Assembly (NCBI GenBank): GCA_031213475.1
Contig: JARUPZ010000035.1
Span: 3,090,953 to 3,154,952, forward strand
Length of the DNA stretch: 64,000 nt
DNA from: Nereocystis luetkeana
Taxonomy: Eukaryota; Sar; Phaeophyceae; Laminariales; Laminariaceae
Direction of reading: 5' to 3'
Part shown: positions 33,001 through 46,722 of the stretch, in pieces
Numbering within the stretch: position 1 is the first letter of the stretch
How the letters are laid out: the number at the start of each line of letters is the position of its first letter
Translations under genes and position numbers: made by a program
The notes under the pieces: model-generated
Databases searched by the model: none
The model's input: the letters and a program-made list of their open reading frames with translations, nothing else
Told to the model about the DNA's origin: nothing

Positions 33001-35198
33001 TTTAGAGGAGTTTTCAGGCTTTTCTATTTTTTGGGGGTTATTTCGGTCATATCTCTCGAACAAAACAAAAATAAAATGCCCTGCATGACACGTCTCGGTT
33101 GGTGCATGGACACCACCGTGTCAAAGTTTCAAGTCCAACTGCGTAAAATTGGGCGCTTGTTTGGCCGACCTCCTGAATAGATGGGTTCTTGGCTAGCCCA
33201 GCTCGTAGCGCTCTCGGATAACGTGTGTGTTAAGCGCTCAAGCGCAGTACTCGTGTGCAGCGTTCGTGTGTACAACTCGTTGTAATGCTCGTGTGTCAAG
33301 GTCGTGGGTATCGCTCGTCTGTAGTGTATGTGCGTAACGTACGTGTGTGACACTTTTGTGTGATGCTCGTATGGTAACGTTCTTGTGAGGCACTCTTGTG
33401 TGAGGTCGGGTTCAAGGCTCGAGCTTGAAGCTCGTGTTGTAGCGCTCGTGTGTAAAGCTTGTGTGTAGCGCCCGTGGGTATCGCTCGTGTGTAAAACTCG
33501 TGTTTTGGTAACTTTCGCGGTCGTGTTGCCGTCACGATCGTGTCGTATCGCTCGTGCTGTAGTGCTGGAGTTTTGACGTTCGTGCTGTGACGTTGCGTGT
33601 TGGGATGTAGGTGTGTGACGTTTAGTAATTTTGAACCGATACTATTTGATCTCGAATACCGCGCGCGCGCTCCTCCGAGTCTTAACATTCCTCCGCCGCT
33701 CTCCTTTCTGCGCTCTCGACGACTGCTGCGCGATTGGACGTTTCTCGCCCATTTTTTGCGTTTCTACGCCCACAACAGTAGCAGCTCCGGCTCACGAGGA
33801 AGCAGCCGCCGACGCAGCTCGAACCACAGCGGGTCCCGTCCTTCTCGTGGAGTCTCCGCAGGGGGTTCTTCTTTCGGCAAGCACGGTGGCATGGTCGGGG
33901 GAGGGGGTAACGGCCTGATGGGGATGGGGATGGGCGTGGGCATGGGGATGCCCATGGGTATGGGAATGATGGGCGTCGTTAGCGGTGGTGGCGGCGGCGG
34001 TGGTGTTGTTGGTGGCGGTGCTGGCGGTGGAGGGGGAGGCGGTGGTGGCGGTGGCGGTGGAAAAGACTACGCGTCGATGGCGTCCGTATCGCAGTCGACG
34101 AATAGTAACGCTTTTCCGTTACGAACTCCTGTGGTCGCGGGGAGGAGGTTCATGGCATCCCCCCCCCCCCCCCACGCCAACGGGTCGAGCGCAAGGGTGA
34201 TGCCCGCCACCGCTGCCGGCAAGGACTACGCCAGCATGGCCAGCGCTATCCCTACCGGGGCACGCGGTGGTGGTGGTGGAGGGGGCGCGGGGGGGGCTGG
34301 CGGGGGAGGGGGGGGAGGGGTCGGCGGAGTGGACAGACGAGGGGGGGGGTCTTCTTCTTCGTATGCAGATCAGGCCAGGGACGTGCGGAACGCGGGGAGG
34401 GCGCTTGGCGCGGCGATTAGCGGGGGGCGACAGTCGGAGTCGTCAGTAAGAAGCGGCGGTAGCGGTGGCGGTGGCGGTGGCGGTGGCGGTGGCGGTGGCG
34501 GTGGCGGTGGCGGTGGCGGTGGTAGCATCGGCGGGGGTAGCATCGGTAGCGGCGGTGGTAGTGGTGTAGGCGGTAGTGGTGGTGGCGGTAGCGGCGGCGG
34601 TGGGGGGCGGTTCGATCGCGTGGGTAAGACGCCACCGTCTCCCCCCGGACGGGACCAGTTCGGGCGCGAGCGGGACTGGCGGGGCAACGCGTCGAACGGG
34701 AGGCGTGCGGCCGCTTCTCCGCCCAACGGTCAGGTGAGCGAGTATACCGCTGTGCGTAGTGTAGTGTTTTTCGTGTTTTTGTGAGGTATTCTTCCACTCC
34801 AAAGTTGCTGGAGCCTCGTCATGGTGCCCACGGATTATGACGATGTGAGTTAATGTGAGAACAGTGACGACGACCACGACAAGAGCAAACGACGCGCGAG
34901 GCGGAAATGCAGAAGAACGTTCATGACTCTGCGACAAAACTGCACTAACCACAACTAATTGTTGCATCCGCAAAACAAAAAAATGGAGCAATAGGTTCCA
35001 CGATGGCGTCCCCCAGGCGAAGATGTCAGGAGACTGTTTTTTCGTCCCTTGACAATCACAGTCTTGACAGCCGAAAAGCGGGGACGCGAAGTAAAACTCC
35101 CCGTTTGGGGGAAACGCTTGGCCATACTGTTGAAAACGTTGTTTCGTCCCTGTTTTTTCCCCCCCCGATATTTTGCTACCTTCCCGCATTCCATCTAC

Positions 35199-35246
<48 letters not shown>

Positions 35247-38200
35247 CAGTATTATTATTAGTGCAGCAACAGTAGTAAGCAATTAAAGCACGTATTTTCG
35301 ATGATGAAGAATAAACTCACGTAAAACAAGTAAACCAGGCTCGGACTCAGGCTTGAACGCGGAGGACTGGGGCTCGTCGAGCACGGAAGGCTCGGGTTCA
35401 AGGGGGGAGGGCTCGGGCTTAAACCCGAGCGCAGAGGGCTGGGGCTCGCTCGACCGCGAAAGGATCGGGCTCGAGCACGAACGGCTCGGGCATTCGCAAT
35501 GATGCCTGGTACATGGTGTATATATACTATACCTGCTTCCTGGTGTAAATAAAACACCACTGTCGTTGAATGTTGTAGGTGCCGTCTGCATGTTATTATG
35601 TAATATAAGTTACTCTTTCGTTTGGAGATAAGAGTGGACGAAACCATACCTACCAGGTACATACAGTAAGTATATCATACTGCTGATGTACGCAGCATCA
35701 GGACACAGAATAGAGACGGCACCATTCACGCGCCAATACCTGTCGCCCCTTCCACGCCCCGCCGCTTTTTGGATGGTGTCGGCACCGGTCCTAGCCTCAT
35801 ATGAGCGTTTGCAGTTCGCCGGGAGGCCGTTTTTTTTCCCTCGGCCCGTGCCAAGCCTTCTTTTTTCTTTTGTTGCCCATATTTTGGTTTCTGACGACTC
35901 CTGGGGACAAAGTATGATACACCCAAATGGTACGTACGCAAAGAAGTCCGATATTTGCCTATTTGCGATAGTAGCAGTCAGTTTGTCTTCCCAGCTGAGC
36001 CAAATCAAGTGCGGTTTGCTTTAGCAGATGCCATAGAACTGCTGGCGAGGTTTTTGTGCAATATGTGCATACTGCTGTAGTATGACTCGGAGACTTAACG
36101 GTTTAATATAGAAATGACACACAAGAAGAGGCGGTTTTTGGACGATTTTACCTCCTTTCTTATTTCCATTGTAACCCAAAACCTCACCAGCATTTACTGT
36201 AGTAGACGTATTGGGTCTGGAGAGGTACCTAAACGGCCAGGAGAAGACTCACCCGCAATCTAGCGTTTGGGAACTTTGTACACTGTAATCGAGTAGTTCT
36301 ACGGTGGGTGGAGTCGTCGCCTTTTGGCGTTTTTTTTTTTTGCTGGTTGTCGCTTTTTTTTGGTCGGGTACGTATATACACAATCCCATCCAGTACGTGA
36401 GAAAAAAACTTACAATCTTTTTCCATGATCATAAGATGTAAACAAAATGTACTGTAGGCAAAAATATGGGTAATTTTATTTTCCCGTAAAAAACTTGAAA
36501 AAAAAATGGACTTGGTATGGAAACCCAAAATAAGTAAGAAAAAAAAAGCTCCCCAATTTGTCAAGGTGGAAGGAAAACTTCACTTATTTTTTCCGCGTTT
36601 TTTTTTTTGTCAACTAAAAAAAAGGCGCAAGCCGCGGTTTTCAAACTGCCTTTTTATTCCGACCACCACGTACCTCTCCGATTTCTCGTGGCTTTATCCG
36701 TGCTCTGCTCGATTGTCGGCATCATTTACTGTTGTGCATTCTCCATAGCGGTTCCCATTCCCCATGGAGGCAAACTTACTTGATTTGGTATGGAAACTAA
36801 AACAAAATTCACCCGCGAGCTTTTTTTTTGTTAATGCACACAATAAAGTGGTTGATCTGAGTGTGCCAAAAAAGCTGTGTGCACTCATATTAAAACAGCT
36901 CTCGAATATGGTTATAGAGTCGAAGGCGAAAATACCTTATTTTATCATTTTTTTTTTGTTCAAACTGAAGAAAAAGGCTTAAAGCAGCAGTTTTTTTCTT
37001 CCTTTTCCCACTCCTTTTCGTCCTGGCCATCACCTCCCTCTCCATTTTGTCGTGGCTCTTTTCGTGCCCTGCTTGATCCTTGGCATCATCTGGTATGCCC
37101 TATATACGAGTAGCGGTTGCGTTCCCCGTCGAGGCGAGCAAGGTGCCACACACGCCAAGCATCTCGCCCGATTGGCTGGTGCATGTGCACTGGGCGTGCT
37201 TGCGCCCTGCTGTGCCGTGGGTGTTTTTTGTGCTGTGTCTCCTGGTCTACGATACGTTTGGGTTGGGTGGGTCGTTTATGGGCGTAGCTAGTGGCAGCCA
37301 CAGCTGTCCCCGCTTCCCCCTGGCAAGCATGCGGCAACTTACCGGCTATCGGTATTCGGATGCTCATCGGCAACCGGGACACTGCATTTTTCGATACGAT
37401 TTCCGATTTATCGTGACTCCCGATACGATACGAAACACTATTAATTGGTGGAACGTCTGTGTTACTGCCAACCGCAACCCCAGCCGCAACCCAAACCCCG
37501 ACCCCGACGCCTACCCCCCCCGTTTTACGACCACGGCAATGCATGATATCGAGTGTACCCCCCCCCGCCTCTCCTTCCCCTCCGCCGCTGCCGCCGTCAG
37601 TCACAGATGGTTCACGGCTCTGGGTTCGGAACGTTCTCTATGGCTCCGTCCATGGCGCTGGGCGGTGGCAGCGCCACCAGCGGATCGTTGCAGGGTTCAC
37701 CTCGCGCCTCCTCGAAGCCGCCCACGCCCACCTCCGTGTCGGTGTCGTCCCTCCCGTCTAACCGGAATAGTAGTCGGAGTCCGGCCGGGGGGGGGGCGCG
37801 GGGGGTGGTGGCGGCGGCGGCACCGCTCACCCGAGCCGATCTGGTGAGGGAGCACTCCCGTCGAGAACTGAGGCAGAGGCAGCAGCGCCTGGAGTCGCCC
37901 CTGGAGGAGGGCGAGGGCGAGGGCGAGGAGAAGCAACGACACAAAAACGGGGAGAGGCAGCAGGTCAGTTGTAGTTTTGCTTTGTTTTTTGGTGTTCCAG
38001 TAGATTTTGGTTGGTTTTGGTGCTGTTAAGGCTTGGTTGATGTTGAGGTTTGGGTTTATTTTTTTTTCGTGATTTTGTGCTTAGTTTGGTCTTGGTTTTT
38101 GAGAATGGTATTGCGTTGTTTTTTTAGGCTGGTTGTGGGTTGGGTTTCACGTTTGGTGTGAATTTTGACTTGATATTTTGTTTTTTCCGTCGCGATTTTC

Positions 38201-40630
38201 TTTGTGTTGCTTCGGTTGTGCTCTGTTTTTCACTCTGTTTTCGGTTTAGTATGGATAATTATTTCCCATTTGAAATAGACGGTGCTTCTGTTTTTCTCGG
38301 CTGCGTGCGAGTGGGTTTTTCCCATAGGATCTGTGGGTCAGCTCTCGTCGTAATTCCTTGCTCCTATTTTGTTGCGCACGGGGGCGGAAGGGGTCGGGGC
38401 TTTGGTCCCGATCAATGTTGACGCGCCCGGCTTTTCGTGGGGTTTTTGTCTTTTTCCTTTTAGTAATAGGACCAGTTTTCGCGCGGTGGAGTTCCCACCG
38501 GGGGAGGGTGGAGTTTGAGGGGGGGTTGGTCCGGTTATTTGACTCGCCCGGCTCTTCGTGGAGTTTTTTGGGGGGGGGGGCCGATTTTCACTTGGCGGGG
38601 TCCTCACGAAGAAATGAACAGAGGTGTTACGAAGAGACGTCTCGCACGGGTGTTCAGCTTTTCTTTGTCCAACAAGTCGAGGGCGTTGTGGGGTTTGTAA
38701 GAGGCCGCCAACGTGTTGATGAGCTGTGGTTGTGGTGGCGATGTTTTTCCTTGTCGGGAGCGAATACTAGGCTTGTTTGGGGGCTGGCTGATCTGTACGG
38801 GGGTAAAGTTTTTGTCCATTAGCTTGGGGGCTGGTTGATTTATACCGGAGTAAGCCTCTTGTCCATGAGCTTGAGGGCTGTCGGAGTTGTATTGGGGTAG
38901 ATTTTTTTTCCGTGAGCTTGGGGGCTGTCATATTTGTACGGGGGCAGCCTTTTGCCCATAAGCAGTGGTTGTGGTAGTGACGGCGTTGGTCGGGGGCTAA
39001 CACCGCCACTCACTCGCGGGGCCCTTTTCGCGCGCGCTCTTATAACGGTTTCGTCGGCGGCGGTTGACCCTAGCGCCAAACCGCGCCTCACGCTGCGTCG
39101 TCTGTTTTGACAGGAGTAGTGGTGGTGGTAGTGGTGGAGGTGGTGAGGATTGCTAGTAGTGGTGGTGGTAATGGTGGAGGTGGTGATGGTGGTAGTGGTA
39201 GTGACAGTAGTCGTAGTAGCGGTATTGGTGGTGGTAGTAGTGGTTGTTGTAGTGGTGGTGGTAGTGCTAGAGTGCTATTGGTTGTAGTGTTGGTGGTGGT
39301 AATGATGGTGGTTATGGTTGTGGTACCAGGTACATAGTAGTTGTGGTGTTTGTATGGGGTATTGGTAGTAGTAGAACGCAGCTACATTGTTGCAGTAGGA
39401 TTACATACCAGGTACAGTAATATACACCTGGTGCATCGTGCTGGTGGTTCTAAACACTAAGAGCATATCGTAGTAGTATTGCTTCGTACGTAGTGGTAAG
39501 CCGTGGTGTACTATTGGTGTTCAGATGCATGTCCATAGAGCAATAGTTGTGGTTAGCAGTAGTGCCAGAGGGAGAACCATTAGCGTAGTAGTATTGATAG
39601 CGCAAATAGTCAGTGGTAGCGGAGCTAACACCTATTACAGCGCGGACATTAATCTCTAGCCTCCCTCGCTATCTCAACCGAACCGGCAGGGAAACGGGGA
39701 CAAGCGGCAGACGAATTCGTCGGAGAGGCGAGACGAACCAGAACCAAAACCAGACAGCGAACAACGACACGGCGACGCAACCGCCGCCGCCGCCGCCGCC
39801 GCCGCTGCACCGAAAGAAGACCGGAACTCTGCTGCTGCTGCTGCTGCTGCTCCTGCTGCTGCTGCTTCTGCTGCTGCTTCAGCCGCGAGAAAAAACGCGC
39901 CCGATCGCCCAAAATCACCTTTCGATGCCGCCACGGCCGTCACCACCGCCACAGCTGATGGAAACGGTGTCTCGCTATCTAGCCAGCCACCCTATTCTTC
40001 GACTGCTTCTTCTTCCTCCTCCTCCCGACACGCGTCCGCTAACGGCGTCATCAGCGGCCCTGTGACGGCCGTGGGCAGCGGTAACGGCGGCAGTGGCGGA
40101 ACAGGAAAGCTCGCTGTCCCGGCCCACGCCCACACCGGGGACCACCACCGTTCGCGAGGGAAAGACGAGTCGGGCGGTGAGAGTCCCACTCGTCGAGAGA
40201 CCGCAAACGGAGGCGTCGGGGGCGGTGGTGGTGGTGGTGGCGGGAGTGGTGGTGGCGGCGGCAGCGGTGGAGTGTCAAACGGTGGCCCTCCCGCCGAGCG
40301 CGAGCGCGATCGGCCACCGCGGTCATTCCCACGGTTGGGGCTGGGCCAGGGCCTCCACGCGAGAACCAACAGCACTGCGGTGGCGGCGGCGGCGGCGGCG
40401 GCGGCGACGGCGGCGCGAGGCAGCCAGAACGGAGGTGAGGCTATTGGCGGTGGTAGTGGTGGCGGTGGCGGCGGCGGGGCGAGGTCGGGTGCCGAGAGCG
40501 GGGTGGGATCGTCGGGAGGAAGGCTGTCCGCCGAAGAACAGCAGGAGCGAGATTCAGACGGGCGCGGGTGGAAGCGGGATGTGTATCGAGGGGGTGACTA
40601 TCATCGGCCTTTACCCGGTGGTGACCGTGG

Positions 40631-40666
<36 letters not shown>

Positions 40667-41539
40667 CGGTGGCTCTGCCGGTGCTTACCGAGGAAATGGG
40701 AATGGCGCTGGAGTCGCCGGCGGGAGTTTGCTTCCTGGCGGGCGCGGCGTTGTACGGGAAAGAGATCGGCCTGATTCTCCCAGGGATCGTGGCAGGTGAG
40801 AGGAGAGGAGGGGAGGCGGGGGGGGGTGAGGTTATCCAGTTTTGGGCCGTCGTCTCGCGCGCAGACTCAAGTGTGTGTGGGGATGTGTGTTTGTGTGTAT
40901 GCGTTTGTGGGTATCGTTGTCGGGTTGATATCACATTACCTCGATGCCATGTTCTAGACTGGGGTCACGAAGAAGGTGTATGTGTGTTTTGTGGGCGTAT
41001 TTACGCCCCTGAAAGGGAGACGGGTCATGGGTTAATTGACGAGACAACGAAGCAGCAGGGCGCGTGTGTATAAGCTCGGCGCGGCGCCGCACGGGAGGTA
41101 GGTAGGTAGGTCTGTTTGCTGGCGGGGGGAAACCAAACCAGCGCACTGCGTTCATTTTTTCGGCGCGGCGAAAACGCGGAAAGGCGCGGCACGGCACGGC
41201 ACCGCACGGCGTATGTTTCTCCTCGAGTGTGACGGCGCAAATGGCGGTCTCCGTTTCGGCGAAGGAAGCCGTCCTCGCCTCCTGCAGATGAATTGTGACG
41301 GGTCTGGCAGCAGTCGGGGTTGATGAACTGGGTGGGCTCCCCTCCCCGTTTCCCGCGGGGTCCCTCCTCGGCCCTTCAGTTTTGTTTTGGGTTCTACTTT
41401 TACTAGCTGGGCGGCAATTCTGGGCGAGTAGGGCATACGCTGCGGTGCGGGGCTCGGACGTGGTCAAACCGCCTGTTGTAGTTTGCTTTGCGAATTGGGC
41501 GTTCGGTGTAACTGATGCTGCTGCCGCTGCTGCTGCTGC

Positions 41540-41632
<93 letters not shown>

Positions 41633-44600
41633 CGTCGCTTAGCCCGACCCGAGGAAGACCTCGGACGTACCGTGCCGTATGTTGCGTTGTCGACAGGAAA
41701 CGGACAAGTGTTTTGTTGTTTTCTCCTCATTTCAAGTAACCATGCGGACGCTTGTACGCGCGCGTATGACGCGTGTTGTTGGTGATGTTGGTGTGGTATT
41801 GATGGTTTGGGTGTAGTCGGCGGTGGAGTGATGTTGGTGGTTGGTGTGGTTATGGGTGGTTTTGGTGGCGTTGTCGGTGGCGATGGCGTTGTTAGGGTAT
41901 TGTGCTGATTCTAGTGCTGGTAAACCGCTCGACCGATGTGTGCGGATGGGCAAATGCTCGGGCGGACATGGTCGAGGGGATGGTGTTAGGCGGGAGGGGG
42001 GAAGGAGGGAAGAGGGAGGGGCAGAGGCAACAGCTCGAGCGCATCTCACACTTGTCTTGTATGACTCGCTCACAAAACAAAAAAAGACAAAACCGAGACG
42101 TGAAAAAGTAGGTAGGGTCCAAGGTCTCGACCGAGAAATACCACGAAAAGCTCGCTGATCAAGCAGCGGTCACCCTTTTTCCGCCCTGGCCAGTTAGTGC
42201 TCTCCCTTTTGGTACGGCTTGGCCAATCAGAGATTTTTCCGGCTTGATCATTCGGCGATCATGTTATCTACTCCCGCCGTGCCCAATCACCAGTCACATT
42301 TTCCCCCCCTATAGAGCAAAGTCGGCGATCATGCGAACGCCGTTTTGCCGCCGGGACTATAACCAGATTTCCATCTCTTTTCCGCCCTCTTTTTTGTTTT
42401 TTTGCCAAATCGGTGATCACCACTCCTCCCCCCCCCCCGCTGACCAATCGATGTCCCATTTCCTTCTTCATCTCCTCTCCTTTTTGTTTTGTTCGCTTGC
42501 CTCTTGTCGCGTGAAACAAAACGCGGCTGTCAAACGGTGACGAATGATTCCCGCCAGATATAACCCGACGCCGCCGCAACCGCCGCCCCTCGCGGCTGCC
42601 GGCGGGGAGCGGGAGTACGGGTCCGGCACCCTGAGCATGTCGGCAAGGCGGGCGTCTTTAGGCTATCACCACCTTGGGGGGAGGGGTGGTGGTGCCGGAG
42701 GTCGCGGTGGCGGTGGTGGCGGTGGCCGTGGCGGTGACTGGCCGGATATCGGAACAAGTTCAGGCGTCTCTTCTATGGGAGGGGGAGGGGGGGGGTACAA
42801 GCGTCCCCGCAGTCCCGAGGCCGTGGAGATGGAACTGGACGAGGGCTCGCCCAGCCCTCCGAGAACGAGAGAGCAGGACTTGCAGAAGAAGCAGCAGATG
42901 CAAATGCAAATGCAGAAGCAGCAGCAGATGCAGATGCACATGCAGAAGCAGGACTCTCGTGGTATTGGTGAGCGTCGCACGCTGCGGTTGTGGTACCTCT
43001 TTTTTTTTGTTTCCGTCATTTTTTGTTTTAGCTGGCCCGTTGGCTCGTTTGTAACCCTTTTGCTACTTCAAAAATGATACCATACTACATCCAAGTAGCT
43101 CTTACCCAGAAACGTGGGTGCAGTTTTATGATGATGAATCGGGGCTTCGTATCTGCTGTGTGGGGGGCTGCTTCCGACCTCAACAACCAAAATAAGCAGG
43201 GCTTTTCGCGGGTCAGGTCAAACCTCACGGGTCGGGTCGCGAAAATTTTTGGGTATGTTGCCTTGACCCGACCCGACCCGCGAGATTTTGAAAGCCTCTT
43301 GACCCGACCCGACCCGACCCGTGAGATTTGAAAATGTCTTGACCCGACCCGAACCGACCCGCGAGATTTCGAAACCTCCTGACCCGACCCGACCCGACCC
43401 GCCACTTTCCGACTGACCCGTGAGACACGGGTTTCATGCGGGTCGGGTCACCTTGACCCGCGAGACCATTTATCTTGACCCGAAGGTTCGACCCGCGGAT
43501 CTGGCCCGTGGGTGGGCACTTCAAAAACAATTTAAGGTTCATTTTAGTGCCCCGAAGCGATATATGACCTGGCTGTAGAGGGTATGAATGGATGCGGGCA
43601 TGCGTATATGAATTTGGCGGTGTTTTAATATCTGAATATGATACCAAAGGGGTGTTCTGGAGTATTGGTACGAGATAAGCCTTTGGGTAAGAGAGCGGGA
43701 AGTTATTCAAGTGTCGGGTCCGCGAGCCGAATGCGCGGGTCCGACCCGCGGGTCAGCAAAAAACAACTCGCGGGTCAGGCCCCGCTTCTCGCGGGTCATG
43801 ACCTGACCCGACCCGTAAGCTTTTCATCACCTCTTGACCCGACCCGACCCGACGCGTGAGATTTGAAAAACTCTTGACCCGACCTGACCAGACCCGCGAG
43901 CTTTGAAAAATTCTTGACCCGACCCGACCCGCGAGCTTTGAAAAATTCTTGACCCGACCCGACCCGACCCGTGAGATTTTGAACACTTCCTGACCCAACC
44001 CGACCCGACCCGACCCGTGACATTTTGAACATCAAGTGACCCGCGAAAAGCCCTGAAAATAAGCCACAAGCCTCTCTGTCCATACCCGCGGCAACCTTTT
44101 TTTTTCAGTAGACGTGGATCAAGAGTTTCCCCGCGTCGTCGCGGAAGCGTTTTTTTAGTCGCCGCCTTTGTTTGTCATTGTTCGGTGCGTTTTTGTTTCC
44201 AGCAGTGTGTACGACCTGGCCCAGCTTGGACATAATGGTTTACAGCAGTGCGCACTAGCTCCTCGTTATATCTTGTTATAGGGCTGGTCCCAGCTTGCGA
44301 CCTTATCTTTGAAGCGCCCACGGTGTAATATCCCTTCATGATAAGTTGTGTACGAGTATGAGCCTCGGCGCTGCTTCGACAGCATGGTTGATGGTGCACA
44401 CAAAACTCCTCGCTACAGATTCATTCGGAGAATTTTCCTCGGCGGTGGGGGTTAACCCATTTAGAACCGCAGCCCCGTTTTGGGGACAAACTACTTAGAT
44501 TTTGAGTAGTTTATCCCCAAAAGGGGACTGCAGTTCTAAAAGGGTTGAGGGTTAGGGCGTTGGGTTGTATAGCGTCAACAATAAAATGGTCAAAGTGTTC

Positions 44601-46722
44601 ACACTATACTATATCCCCTCACAACATTTTGCGTACGAGACTTGACCCTGCTTCCACCAGTTTCGACAGAATGGTTGAAAGTGCACGCAAACTCCATTGC
44701 AGACTCATTCCAGAGAATTTTCCTCGCGGTCGGGGTTAGGGTTTGTTATACGTTGCTCCGACGATAAAAGGGTCAATAGCGCACACTGACTCCGTGTACA
44801 GGACGTGTCCCAGCTTGCGACGAAATGGTTGAAAGCGTCCACACTGCTGTAACATCTCCTCGTTACCGTACCGTGTATAAGTATGAGACTTTGGCCCTTC
44901 TTCCACAGCATGGTTGATAGTGCACACAAATTCCTCATTGCAGATTATTCCAGAGGAATTCCCCGAGAAGTTTCCAGGCGGTCGGAGGAATTTTCCCAGG
45001 CGGTCGGGGCTTAGATTAGGACTAAAATGTACGAGGGGTATACCACTTTGGCCGGGAATATATCCCTCGTTTAGTATTCATGCCAGAGTCCAAAGGGTGA
45101 TTGTATTGCCGGCCCGAGGAGTATACGGTATTCCTAGTGTGGGTTTGGAGTCGAAAGTATTGTCCTGGTTGGTGCATGTCGACCATTTTGTCAAGCTGGG
45201 ACCAAGTGAGGCCGTTGAATGGGCTCATCGTTTCCACCGACGTCGGCGATTGGGCGAGAGGTGTCTCCAGCTTCTCCGTCTCAAAAGACTTCAATTTGCG
45301 TCTTGACGGACAACCAACAACCCCCACACTTGAGAGTGGTGTATCAAGTCTAGAAAACCGTGACGGGTCAAGGGTATAGTAGACCGTCAACCGAGCCGTC
45401 AAAGGAATCCCCAGACTAAAATGGGTATATTAATGTTCAGTCTACGGACGTCTCGACGGGTCAAAGCTACTGTTGACCGTCAGCCGATATCGTTGTTTCC
45501 GCCTGCTTCGGAGGCAAGCCAACCGACCGACCGACCGACTGGCTCCTTATTCGGCAGGGTGTGCTATCTTTTTGAACGCGCTTTTGCGATATTGAATTCA
45601 AAAGTTTTTGGGGGGGGAAAACTTGGAATTAGTAGTGTGGGGTCATTTTTGCAATAGTAAAAACGTCAACATCCTCGCGGATCTAGGCGTATTTCACGCA
45701 CGCTAAGTTTTGGGGACAAACTGCTTGGAGTTGTCCTCGATTTTCTTTTTCACAAGCGGTCATATATAGGGGGGACGAATAAACCCACAATTTGCTTGTT
45801 TTCGCTTTTTTTTCTGTTTCCGTTTTGTGCGTAAATCTCGCAGGCCCTTACCAAGGCGACCCGAACCGGTCCAACAACCACGCTTCGCATCGCCCAGGCT
45901 GGGACGGCGGCCGTTCCTCCTCTCCGGGAGAGCCTCGGCACGCCACGGAGGGTGGCAAGCACCGCCACCAGGCGATGCCGCAGCCCTCCCCGGCGTCGAA
46001 CGGGCCGGGCGGGGGGGGGGGGGGGCGACAACAGAACCACCCCCGCCACGGGTACCGCCACAACCAACACCAAAACCCAAGCTCAAACCAACACCTGAAC
46101 CTAAACCACAGCCAGAATCATCCCCCAGGCGCGGCGTTGACCCCCAACGAAAGAAGACTCGGCCGGTCGATGAGCCACCCCGCGATGATCGAACGGGGTA
46201 ACTCCCGATTGGGCCCGAACTCCCGAGGTTCCCCCGTTGCCCCGATGGGGTCGGGGTCGGGGCCGGGGCAGGGGACGCCCTCTCGAGCCCTCCCCCTCAC
46301 GCGTAGGGGGTCTCCTATGCCGCACGCGCTCGGGGCGGGCTCGGGGCAGCCCCTCTCTGCGCCGTCGCACTCTTCTCCTCTGCCGCGAGGCTCGCACGGA
46401 TCGAAAGCTTCGCCTGGGGGGGCTACGCGCAAAGGGGAAGGCGGGTGGGCGGGTGGTTATGGGGAGGCGGGAGAAGGGGCGGCAACGACGGCTACGGTGA
46501 GCGCGGAGAGCAACGGGTGGAGCGGGCACAGGAGGCAGCGAGGCCCCGTGGTGACGGACCGACTGGTGGCGCTGAAGGCGGAATTCTTGGAGCTGCACGA
46601 CATGCTCCTGGAGAGTGACTTCCAGTGGGAGGAGAGTCAGCGGTTCTGCGAGGTGCTCAAGCTGCAGCTCGACCAGCTGATGCTCTTGCCTCACAGGCAC
46701 CGCGACTCGTCCGCGCCCCCGA

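Noticed and set aside
34370-35282. Minus-strand Pro-rich and His/Arg-rich ORFs opposite exon C
   Set aside because: They are complements of the Gly-rich repeats of the SR-like gene, whose plus-strand frame is supported by splice phases.
40093-41073. 326-codon ORF over SR-like exon E
   Set aside because: A different frame of the same Gly/Ala repeats; it does not join in phase with neighbouring exons and runs past the donor into the intron.
41295-41642. Plus-strand ORF ending in poly-Ala, and the minus-strand poly-Gln ORF
   Set aside because: Both are readings of the (CTG)n tract inside an intron.
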